Source of the DNA: Listeria seeligeri serovar 1/2b str. SLCC3954
GTDB lineage: Bacteria > Bacillota > Bacilli > Lactobacillales > Listeriaceae
Direction: 5' to 3'
Length of the DNA: 64,000 nucleotides
NCBI RefSeq assembly: GCF_000027145.1
Contig: NC_013891.1
Span: forward strand, 2,108,001 to 2,172,000
The notes under the pieces were generated by a model. That model made no database searches. It was given only the letters and a program-made list of their open reading frames with translations, and was not told the origin of the DNA. The position numbers and the translations under genes were made by a program. Below are positions 1 through 7,859 of this stretch, one piece after another. The first letter of the stretch is position 1; each line of letters starts with the position of its first letter.

Positions 1-14
1 TCATGTTCTTCCAT
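1..14 (-). CDS. start of a further gene, cut by the left edge
   Basis: On the minus strand an ATG at 14-12 opens a frame (Met-Glu-Glu-His...) that runs off the window. An AGAAGG ribosome binding site lies upstream at about 25-30, inside the end of the preceding gene, so translation looks coupled to it. Only four codons are visible, so no function can be given. By position it would be a further member of the type VII toxin cassette, for example a second immunity or orphan toxin gene, but that is inference. Confidence 0.4.
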
Positions 15-19
15 ATTTA

Positions 20-289
20 TCATTCCTTCTCAATTTCATCAATATACTTAGCTAGCTTTTCTAATTCTATTAAAATAGTACTAGAATAGTCCCCTGTATC
101 ATCTACATAATTTCTTGCTAGGCTTTGAAAATCTATATTCTTGTGTATTATTTCTCCATTATTAATCTCGTTCAACAATTGATTAACCATATGTTTAATT
201 CGTTTAATGCTATAATTACTTTCTTCTCTTAGTATGCTTTTCTCCAATAAATCCAACATTTTATAACATTGTTTTTTTAAGTTGTCCAT
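20..289 (-). CDS. putative immunity protein for the adjacent LXG toxin
   Basis: An 89-residue soluble protein without signal peptide or membrane segment, rich in Lys, Glu, Asn and Ile and probably all-helical. I recognise no named family. The immunity role is inferred from position: it directly follows the LXG toxin gene, and its AGGAGG site overlaps the toxin stop codon, so the two are translationally coupled. This is the usual layout of polymorphic toxin and antitoxin pairs. The gene is very AT-rich, like the 3' half of the toxin gene, which fits their exchange as one unit. Confidence 0.6.
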   Translation of the reverse strand: MDNLKKQCYKMLDLLEKSILREESNYSIKRIKHMVNQLLNEINNGEIIHKNIDFQSLARNYVDDTGDYSSTILIELEKLAKYIDEIEKE

Positions 290-298
290 ATAAACCTC

Positions 299-1714
299 CT
301 ATTTGCTTGGTACGACTCTTAAATTAGTTATCCAATCAGTAGACCATCCCTGAGGTAATAATATTTGATCTGCACCTCCTGATAATATAGTTCCTGTAGA
401 TTTAATCGTTTGTGGCGCAACTTTTCCAATATTAAGTATTGTCCCTTCAGGTATTGTGATTTCAATTTCCTGCTTTCTGCTATTACCCCACTCTGGTAAT
501 AAAGCTGTTTCTATTTTTGCATCTATTCTTGTTTTTGCTACTGAAGTTGTTGCAAATCCACCCTCTTTTTTTGCTTTTCCTCCATAAGTTCTATAAACTT
601 TAACTTCTTCTGTGGTTTCAACAGTTCGATAATTTCCATCTGTATAACTTTCTTTTATCCAGTTCGGTAGTTCTGCTTTCTCCACTTCTATCACTTTAGA
701 ATCTATTTTTGTGTTGTATTTATTACTAGAGTTTTTAATTTTTGCCAATTCATTCCTGGATAGAGATATTTTTTTTCCTTTATATTTTCTACTTGTATAA
801 TAAAACAGTAATCCACTTATCAAGGATAAACTTTGCGCTTTACTTATTTCTTGTCCCGTAAGTGGAGCCCTTCCATTTCGAATAGAATGAATAATTTTTT
901 CTAACATTTCAGCACTTAATTCTGCCTGGTTTGCTTCATGGGGCAGTGTTCCATTTAAGATAGCTTCGTTGTAAGCATCGGTGGCTTCTGCATCTACTTT
1001 GCCGTCTTTCATTAAGATCCAGGTGTGGCCTTGATAGGTTTTTTGATAATCATCAAAGTTAATAGTCTCTTCATTGTCTTTTGCTTTTTTTAGTGCTTGG
1101 CGCATTCGTTCTAGCGATTGGATGTCTAATTTGCTCATGTCATAGGTACCTGTTTGGCTATTGAACTGGACGTTTGTGCTTAATTCTTTGACGGTTTGCT
1201 TGATGCTTTGGACAAGTTCATTTAAGGTGTCGAAAAAGTTGCCGTGACCTTGTTCAAAGGACAGGTATTTTTCTAGGATAGCTTCTTTTTTGTATGCTGT
1301 TGCGAGTTCCGAACGGTAATTTTGCATCGTGCCTTCTGAGCCACTATTCATTTGCTGGGCTAGCGCTTCTTTTTTACTTTCGATTCCATCAATAATTTTC
1401 CCTAGTTCGTAGAGCCCTTCTGCGTCTATTTTAGCACTTGGAGAGCTGTCCACTTGTGCTTCAAAGTCTTGGATGTACTGGGTGAGGCGTTCTTCGCTTT
1501 CGTTCATGGCTTCTTTTAGTGCGTTGCAGAGAGAAAAGTAGGTGGTTTGATAGTATTTTTTGGAAGCATCAATAGCCTTCCCTTTTAAACTATCATCTTC
1601 TGCGTAATTTGTCACGACTGTTTGGATGGCTTGGATAGCTTTTTCACTTTGTAGGTTGGTATATTTCAGTTGGGCTAAGAAATTTTGTACTTCCCCGATG
1701 TCGATGCGGCTCAT
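299..1714 (-). CDS. LXG-domain polymorphic toxin (predicted type VII secretion substrate), TNT/ART-like C-terminus
   Basis: 471 residues. Residues 1 to about 210 are a long helical, coiled-coil-like region beginning 'MSRIDIGEVQNFLAQLKYTN', typical of LXG domains that mediate export by the ESX/Yuk type VII apparatus. Residues about 210-330 form a linker. Residues about 345-471 look like a separate catalytic domain: Tyr-Arg-Thr-Tyr-Gly-Gly at 374-379, Phe-Ala-Thr-Thr-Ser at 387-391, Gly-Lys-Val-Ala-Pro at 430-434 and 'GGADQILLP' at 446-454. These resemble the Arg / Ser-Thr / Gln blocks of NAD-using toxins (tuberculosis necrotizing toxin, ADP-ribosyltransferases), but that is my alignment by eye. 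Its ATG overlaps the stop of the upstream gene by 4 nt. Toxin class is confident; NAD chemistry is tentative. Confidence 0.8.
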   Translation of the reverse strand: MSRIDIGEVQNFLAQLKYTNLQSEKAIQAIQTVVTNYAEDDSLKGKAIDASKKYYQTTYFSLCNALKEAMNESEERLTQYIQDFEAQVDSSPSAKIDAEGLYELGKIIDGIESKKEALAQQMNSGSEGTMQNYRSELATAYKKEAILEKYLSFEQGHGNFFDTLNELVQSIKQTVKELSTNVQFNSQTGTYDMSKLDIQSLERMRQALKKAKDNEETINFDDYQKTYQGHTWILMKDGKVDAEATDAYNEAILNGTLPHEANQAELSAEMLEKIIHSIRNGRAPLTGQEISKAQSLSLISGLLFYYTSRKYKGKKISLSRNELAKIKNSSNKYNTKIDSKVIEVEKAELPNWIKESYTDGNYRTVETTEEVKVYRTYGGKAKKEGGFATTSVAKTRIDAKIETALLPEWGNSRKQEIEITIPEGTILNIGKVAPQTIKSTGTILSGGADQILLPQGWSTDWITNLRVVPSK

Positions 1715-2079
1715 CTTACTAGCTCCTTTTGTATACTTTGTTGCTTATCTTCTAATTGATAAATGGTGTTTTGGCAACGGTTTATTTGGGTTTGGAGGCG
1801 TTCATTTTTAGCTTGAAAATTTTTACGCCAGCTGGTTTTTTCTTGTTCGTGCAAATCTTCTAGATAATACCCGAAGCTGGTGGCGTTTGGGCTTTGCCAG
1901 ACTTCTCGTAGAAATTCGATAGATTCACGTTCTTCGTGGCAGACACGTGCGAAGTCTTCTTCTAGCCATGCTTGGTCATTTCGGTCCCGTTTTAGTTTTT
2001 CTAAAGTGTTTTCGGCTTCGATTTGTTGTTTTTTCAAGTTATGTAGTTGTTGTTCTAATGCTTGGCTGCTCGCGTCCAT
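1711..2079 (-). CDS. DUF3958-like small helical partner of the LXG toxin
   Basis: 122 residues, almost entirely charged heptad-like helix ('LEQQLHNLKKQQIEAENTLE' near the N-terminus, 'QINRCQNTIYQLEDKQQSIQ' near the C-terminus), so a helical hairpin. In Streptococcus LXG systems a DUF3130 and a DUF3958 protein bind the LXG domain and form a targeting complex for type VII export; order and size here match that arrangement. It starts one base from the stop of the upstream DUF3130-like gene, with a GGGGAAA binding site, and overlaps the toxin gene by ATGA. The family name rests on context and helical pattern. Confidence 0.68.
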   Translation of the reverse strand: MDASSQALEQQLHNLKKQQIEAENTLEKLKRDRNDQAWLEEDFARVCHEERESIEFLREVWQSPNATSFGYYLEDLHEQEKTSWRKNFQAKNERLQTQINRCQNTIYQLEDKQQSIQKELVR

Positions 2080-2080
2080 A

Positions 2081-2365
2081 TTATTTCCCCTTTAAACCCA
2101 TTTTTTGTTTTAGCTCGTTGTCTTTTTTGGTGAAGGAGGCGCCCAGTTGTTTAAGGCGTTTGGCATCGGTACCGACGACGCTTTGAAATTCGTCCACAAC
2201 TTCTACAAGGTCAAACATCGCTGTCCGGAAGTGGTTGATGGAATTGGCTCGGGAGTATGACATGTTTCCACCTTGCATCGGTAAATATTCCACGGCCTCG
2301 CCTTTGTCTTTTAGTTTAGTGGCATAGTCTTTTAAAGTCTCTTCGTTTACATTGATTTTAGTCAT
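2081..2365 (-). CDS. DUF3130 / SACOL2603-family WXG100-like type VII targeting protein
   Basis: 94 residues, helical, with the family's look ('YLPMQGGNMSYSRANSINHF' around residues 26-45, then a second helix). First gene of the toxin operon; such proteins pair with the LXG domain for export. An in-frame ATG at 2374 gives three more residues, but the AGAAAGG binding site abuts that codon, while it sits 9 nt before the ATG at 2365. I therefore take 2365 as the start. No ESX core genes (essC, yukD, esaA) are in the window, so the secretion machine must be encoded elsewhere. Confidence 0.72.
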   Translation of the reverse strand: MTKINVNEETLKDYATKLKDKGEAVEYLPMQGGNMSYSRANSINHFRTAMFDLVEVVDEFQSVVGTDAKRLKQLGASFTKKDNELKQKMGLKGK

Positions 2366-2459
2366 CTTTGTCATCCTTTCTGTCTATATGCTCAGTAATT
2401 AACAAATAAAACAATGATTATTGAATTTGTTCACATTTCTCCCGTAAAAATGACAAAAC

Positions 2460-2485
2460 GCCAATAACTCGTTAAAGTCATTGGC
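2460..2485 (-). terminator. putative terminator downstream of bsh
   Basis: A 9-bp stem (one mismatch) with an 8-nt loop. On the minus strand it is followed by GTTTTGTCATTTTTAC. It lies about 120 bp past the bsh stop and before the toxin operon, so it probably ends bsh transcription. The T-tract is interrupted, so this is moderate evidence. Confidence 0.5.
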
Positions 2486-2605
2486 ATTTATTATAGTGGT
2501 TTTTGGCCACGAATAATCAAAAATTTAGCTATTCTTTTCGTTTACAATCATACCATTTTTTTCAATGTTAATAAAGAATAAATTTTTCATTACCATTGCT
2601 AGTAA

Positions 2606-3583
2606 TTATTTATTGACCAAGTTCACTTGTTGGTTATTGATAAGTGGATAAACAACTAGTTCCTTGCTTTCCAAGTCTTCTTGGTGCATATCCACACCAG
2701 TAATTTGGCTATTTTCATAAGTTTTATAGTAATAAATTCCTTTATCCATATTGCAGCAAGATGAATAAATCGTATGCTCGTATTTTTCTCCACCAACATC
2801 ACAAAGACCTTTTTGTTGTTCCACAGATCCTAAAATATGGAAAAATTGACCGATACTTTCTGATTCAGAATTTCCGGAGACCGAATTTAATTTAGTGAAG
2901 GTAGCTTTAACAAAACGCGACATAGATGATAAATCGCCTGGTAGACCGATTCCGCCCATGCCACGGCTATAAGCATCCAAATCAAGGTCTTTTGAAAAAT
3001 TATTTTCTGGAGTTTTACTGGACAACACGCGATAATTATTTAAATTAAACAGCTGATAATTAAATGGTGGATTATTCGTTAAAACACCAACTGGATTATC
3101 ATATATGTGAAGACCATCTTTCAGAGATTCAATTACGATTGATTCTGTTTGATCTGCCATCAACCAATGTAGTGGAGAAAGTGGCAGGTTATCACTAAAA
3201 TTAATGTTTACAAGGTTGATTTTTTCAAGTAATACTCTTGCTTCTTTTACGGTAGCGCATTGCCCAAGAATCCACGGGATAAATTCAAATGGTGTCACAT
3301 TATCTTTATCTTCCGCAAGTTCTTTATAATCTGCATTTCCGGAGAAGTTAAGCCCTGCAATGCTAAGGCCTTTTTCATTTGTAGCATCGTAATACAAAGG
3401 ATAGTTTTCCATGACCGCTGCAATACCAATTAGCGCATAATGTTGAGGCATATCCTCTACCTTACGAAAATGGAACGGGTAATTTTTCGGCGTGACAACG
3501 ACAACCTCTTTATAAGAAAGTTCATAATCGAAATTCCTTCCAAAATAGTGATCTCTAGTTGTATAAGTTATTGACGTACACAT
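2606..3583 (-). CDS. bsh: bile salt hydrolase (choloylglycine hydrolase)
   Basis: 325 residues, the usual size for the Ntn-hydrolase choloylglycine family. The protein starts Met-Cys-Thr-Ser; removal of Met exposes Cys2 as catalytic nucleophile. Other expected residues are present: Arg in 'FGRNFDYE', Asn in 'GLNFSGNADY', 'LTNNPPFNYQ' and Arg in 'SSMSRFVKA'. It cleaves glycine or taurine from conjugated bile salts and is a known gut-persistence factor of L. monocytogenes. The start has a strong GAGGAGGG site. Monocistronic: convergent or terminated on both sides, with its own promoter region. Confidence 0.95.
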   Translation of the reverse strand: MCTSITYTTRDHYFGRNFDYELSYKEVVVVTPKNYPFHFRKVEDMPQHYALIGIAAVMENYPLYYDATNEKGLSIAGLNFSGNADYKELAEDKDNVTPFEFIPWILGQCATVKEARVLLEKINLVNINFSDNLPLSPLHWLMADQTESIVIESLKDGLHIYDNPVGVLTNNPPFNYQLFNLNNYRVLSSKTPENNFSKDLDLDAYSRGMGGIGLPGDLSSMSRFVKATFTKLNSVSGNSESESIGQFFHILGSVEQQKGLCDVGGEKYEHTIYSSCCNMDKGIYYYKTYENSQITGVDMHQEDLESKELVVYPLINNQQVNLVNK

Positions 3584-3624
3584 TCAAAATCCCTCCTCTA
3601 ATTTTTCACCCTACATTAGTAACA

Positions 3625-3684
3625 GTACCCTTGAGATTTTTTCGCAAAACCTTTTCTGTGGTTTTTTTCACAAAAATTATACCA
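3625..3684 (-). promoter_or_regulatory. bsh promoter region: sigma-B-like site and extended -10
   Basis: Two candidate promoters read toward bsh. The nearer has GTTT at 3650-3647 and GGGTAC at 3630-3625 with a 16-nt spacer, close to the sigma-B consensus GTTT/GGGWAW. The farther has a perfect extended -10, TGG-TATAAT, at 3684-3676 with no good -35. Sigma-B and PrfA control of bsh is known from L. monocytogenes. I find only a degenerate PrfA-box-like stretch near 3700, with no clean palindrome. Confidence 0.6.
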
Positions 3685-3730
3685 AATTGCTAAATTTTAC
3701 AGATAATTAAACCTCCAATTTACTACAAAA

Positions 3731-3764
3731 AAAGAGACCTTTGAAATTTCCCAAAGGTCTCTTT
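3731..3764 (-). terminator. groESL terminator
   Basis: Perfect 13-bp inverted repeat (AAAGAGACCTTTG and its complement, 8-nt loop) followed on the minus strand by a run of seven T. It lies 42 bp after the groEL stop. Confidence 0.92.
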
Positions 3765-3805
3765 CCTTATTTTAAATACAGAGCTAATTTTAGTAAGTGT
3801 TAACC

Positions 3806-5461
<1,656 letters not shown>

Positions 5462-5464
5462 TCA

Positions 5465-5749
5465 TTATTTGGTAATTGCTAAAATGTCACTTTCACGTAA
5501 AATCAAATAGTCCGTGCCTTCATATGTCACTTCAGTTCCAGAGTATTTTGCAAAAATAACTGTGTCACCTTCGACTACTTCAAGTGGTTCTTTTGTTCCG
5601 TTTTCTAGGATACGACCTGAACCAACTGCAATAATTTTACCTGATTGTGGCTTTTCTTTGGCAGAGTCTGGTAATACAATACCACTTGCTGTTTTTTCCT
5701 CTGCTTCCAGTACCTCAATTACAACACGATCTCCTAATGGTTTTAACAA
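5465..5749 (-). CDS. groES: co-chaperonin GroES (10 kDa)
   Basis: 94 residues with the GroES signature at the N-terminus ('[17 protein letters not shown]') and the mobile-loop region rich in Lys-Thr-Ala-Ser-Gly. It forms the heptameric lid of the GroEL chamber. An AGGAGG-type site precedes the ATG. First gene of groESL, downstream of a vegetative promoter and CIRCE operator. Confidence 0.98.
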   Translation of the reverse strand: MLKPLGDRVVIEVLEAEEKTASGIVLPDSAKEKPQSGKIIAVGSGRILENGTKEPLEVVEGDTVIFAKYSGTEVTYEGTDYLILRESDILAITK

Positions 5750-5786
5750 TGTAAATGACCTCCTCTGATATATTCATACTTTTATT

Positions 5787-5813
5787 TTAGCACTCGACAC
5801 ATTAGAGTGCTAA
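5787..5813 (-). promoter_or_regulatory. CIRCE operator (HrcA binding site)
   Basis: Exact consensus: TTAGCACTC, 9-nt spacer, GAGTGCTAA. It lies just downstream of the predicted start of groES transcription and binds the heat-shock repressor HrcA. Confidence 0.97.
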
Positions 5814-5823
5814 CACAGTTATT

Positions 5824-5851
5824 ATGATACCAAACCTGACAAAAAATGCAA
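5824..5851 (-). promoter_or_regulatory. groESL vegetative promoter
   Basis: TTGCAT at 5851-5846, 16-nt spacer, TATCAT at 5829-5824 preceded by TGG (extended -10). The predicted start falls at the edge of the CIRCE element, as expected for HrcA control. Confidence 0.6.
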
Positions 5852-5883
5852 GTATAAACGTTCAAAAATGAGAGAATTCTAAT

Positions 5884-5912
5884 TTGCGCTAGGGTTAGAT
5901 AACTTGTACAAT
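5884..5912 (+). promoter_or_regulatory. promoter for the CPBP protease gene
   Basis: TTGCGC, 17-nt spacer, TACAAT, reading right toward the gene at 5981. It is divergent from the groES promoter, and the CIRCE element is not between this promoter and its gene. Confidence 0.55.
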
Positions 5913-5980
5913 AAGGAGAGTTATTTCTGTTAAATTTAAGCAATTTTAGCTTGATTTATTTATAGAGGGGATGCGTTTTT

Positions 5981-6667
5981 TTGGCTAAACGTTATATGAC
6001 GATTGTTTTTGTTTATTTATTACTACTATTTTCTGCATCGGTTGGGATTCCGATTGTTTATCATATTTTAACGAGTACAACATCTATTTCTAGTGCAGAC
6101 GCAAATGCATATAGTATGATTATTTGGTCGATTTTTTCTAATATCCTTTCACTTATTATTATTTTTGCCATTCTTTATAAAAAGCCTGAGGAAAATAAAA
6201 TCATTCGTGGTGAAAAAACTTCTCCGCTTCGTAGCATCGTTTGGATTATTGGCGGGGTTATTGGTTTATACATTGCGCAAATTATTTGTAGTATTATTAT
6301 TTCGCTGATTTCCGGGAATATTAATGAATCTGCTAATACAGAACGATTAGTTAATTTAACGAAAGCTGCGCCGATTTTCTTGATATTCATTTCTATACTT
6401 GGTCCTATTTTAGAAGAACTTGTTTTTAGGAAAGTCATTTTTGGTGGTTTGAGTAATGTGATGAATATTCATGTGGCCGCTGTGATTAGTTCGTTATTCT
6501 TTGGTTTATTGCACGGTGATATTTCCTTTTTACTTTCTTATTTTGTGATTGGACTAATACTTTGTTTCCTTTATACAAAAACGAAACGGATTTCTGTTTC
6601 GATGGGTGCTCATATTTTGATGAATACGATTGTTTTACTATTAAGTCTAGGGCTTATTGGAGGCTAA
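5981..6667 (+). CDS. CPBP family intramembrane metalloprotease (Abi/CAAX-like)
   Basis: 228 residues with about six membrane segments. All three family motifs are present: Glu-Glu-x-x-x-Arg in 'EELVFRKVIFGG', Phe-x-x-x-His in 'FGLLHGD' and His-x-x-x-Asn in 'GAHILMNT'; the Glu and His residues bind the metal. Relatives include CAAX prenyl proteases and bacteriocin self-immunity proteins; the substrate here is unknown. I take the TTG at 5981 as start because a GAGGGG site lies 10 nt upstream; an ATG at 5996 is the alternative. A small membrane protein gene follows after one base. Confidence 0.88.
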   Translation: MAKRYMTIVFVYLLLLFSASVGIPIVYHILTSTTSISSADANAYSMIIWSIFSNILSLIIIFAILYKKPEENKIIRGEKTSPLRSIVWIIGGVIGLYIAQIICSIIISLISGNINESANTERLVNLTKAAPIFLIFISILGPILEELVFRKVIFGGLSNVMNIHVAAVISSLFFGLLHGDISFLLSYFVIGLILCFLYTKTKRISVSMGAHILMNTIVLLLSLGLIGG

Positions 6668-6668
6668 T

Positions 6669-6869
6669 ATGAAAAATTCATTAATTAAGCAAAGTTTTCT
6701 CTATTTTGCGCTTGCTTTAGTATTTGCGTATTTTGTATTTATTCGAGTGATTGAAAATGGTTATGATGTTATGGCGTATATTTTAATTATCGTAACTATA
6801 ATTGATTTTGGGATTGGAATCGCCCTTATTATTGTTGGATTTAGAAGAAAACGCAAAAAAAACCTGTAG
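6669..6869 (+). CDS. small two-helix membrane protein of unknown function
   Basis: 66 residues with two hydrophobic segments (about 8-27 and 34-56) and a basic C-terminal tail of Arg and Lys. No family recognised. The ATG at 6669 is preceded by a GGAGG site inside the end of the CPBP gene, whose stop is one base away, so the two are co-translated. It may assist or be processed by that protease, but nothing in the sequence proves it. Confidence 0.75.
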   Translation: MKNSLIKQSFLYFALALVFAYFVFIRVIENGYDVMAYILIIVTIIDFGIGIALIIVGFRRKRKKNL

Positions 6870-6900
6870 AAAGTAAGTTGTTGCTTACCTTCTACAGGTT
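6861..6900. terminator. bidirectional terminator between the CPBP operon and rex
   Basis: 17-bp stem with one mismatch (AACCTGTAGAA...TTCTACAGGTT) and T-tracts on both strands. It contains the stop codon of the small membrane protein and abuts the rex stop. Confidence 0.9.
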
Positions 6901-6902
6901 TT

Positions 6903-7550
6903 TTATTCAGATTTCGCTGGATAGTTTTCCAGGAAATAAATTAATGTTTGTAATTCGGTAGTCAAGTCAATGTGATGCACACGAACTTGTTTTGGAACGC
7001 TGATACGAGCTGGCGTAAAGTTTAAAATACCTTTTACATCTGCTTCGATTAAACGGTCCACAGTTACTTGTGCTTCATCAGCTGGAACTGTTAAAATTAC
7101 TACTTCAACACCATTTTCACGTACAATTTCTTCCATATCATTTAAGTGATAAATTGGAATATCTTGCTGAACACTACCTACTTTCGCTGGATCTACATCA
7201 AATGCAGCAACGATTTTGATATTATTATTTTTCATGAAATTATAATGTAATAATGCTGTCCCAAGGTTACCAACACCAATTAGTGCAACATTTGTCTGTT
7301 TGTCTTGACTAAGTGTTTTGCTAAAAAAGTCGAGTATGTATGAAACGTTATACCCGTATCCTTTCTTACCCAATGCGCCAAAATATGAAAAATCACGTCG
7401 AATTGTTGCTGAATCAACTTTCACAGCTTCACTCAGTTCTGCTGATGATACTCGTTCCTTACCTGACTCATCAAGGTATTTCAAGTAACGATGATATAAT
7501 GGTAAGCGTTTTGCTGTCGCTTGTGGAATTTTAGTTGTTTCCTCCATCAT
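6903..7550 (-). CDS. rex: redox-sensing transcriptional repressor Rex
   Basis: 215 residues. N-terminal winged helix (about 1-80, '[17 protein letters not shown]') and C-terminal Rossmann domain with the NAD(H) motif '[16 protein letters not shown]' near residue 87. Rex senses the NADH/NAD+ ratio and represses fermentation and respiration genes when NADH is low. Two Met codons open the frame; AAGGGA lies 8 nt before the first. The neighbourhood (tsaD, ABC-F, rex) matches the ydi region of Bacillus subtilis. Confidence 0.97.
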   Translation of the reverse strand: MMEETTKIPQATAKRLPLYHRYLKYLDESGKERVSSAELSEAVKVDSATIRRDFSYFGALGKKGYGYNVSYILDFFSKTLSQDKQTNVALIGVGNLGTALLHYNFMKNNNIKIVAAFDVDPAKVGSVQQDIPIYHLNDMEEIVRENGVEVVILTVPADEAQVTVDRLIEADVKGILNFTPARISVPKQVRVHHIDLTTELQTLIYFLENYPAKSE

Positions 7551-7859
7551 GCCTTCTGTCCCTTCTTCTTAAAATTTTTTCTGAAGTTGAAGCGTTTGTG
7601 AACTGTACTTCCTTTCACATGCTTGCTTATCTACTATAAACATTTCACAAGGATTGCACAAACTTTTTGCTCACAACTATGAAGCAAAGTTTTGGCCCGC
7701 AAAATATCTAGTCTTATCCTTCTTTTCTATTCTACGCCAAAATCACAAATAATGCGAGCGATTTCACAAACTGACGAATAAGTGAAAAACCGCTTGTTCC
7801 ATTGCGATTACTTAGGTTTTAAGATAAACTAGTAAAGAGAACATTCGAGGAGAGAGAAT
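7551..7859. other. intergenic region between divergent rex and ABC-F genes
   Basis: 309 bp with no open reading frame. It holds the ABC-F promoter at its right end. It also contains several Rex-box-like half-sites: TTGTGA at 7596, TTTCACA at 7613, TTTCACAA at 7643 and TTTCACAA at 7762. No full TTGTGA-N6-TCACAA site is formed with correct spacing. Confidence 0.6.
7802..7830 (+). promoter_or_regulatory. promoter for the ABC-F gene
   Basis: TTGCGA, 17-nt spacer, TAAACT. It lies 30 bp before the ATG and is followed by a GAGGAGAG ribosome binding site. Confidence 0.5.

Noticed and set aside
1626-2186. Short plus-strand frames opposite the toxin operon genes
   Set aside because: Antisense to coupled genes with good binding sites; hydrophobic translations are reverse complements of coiled coils.
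3690-3715. PrfA-box-like sequence upstream of bsh
   Set aside because: At best about 8 of 12 consensus positions match and the dyad is poor; not enough to list as a site.
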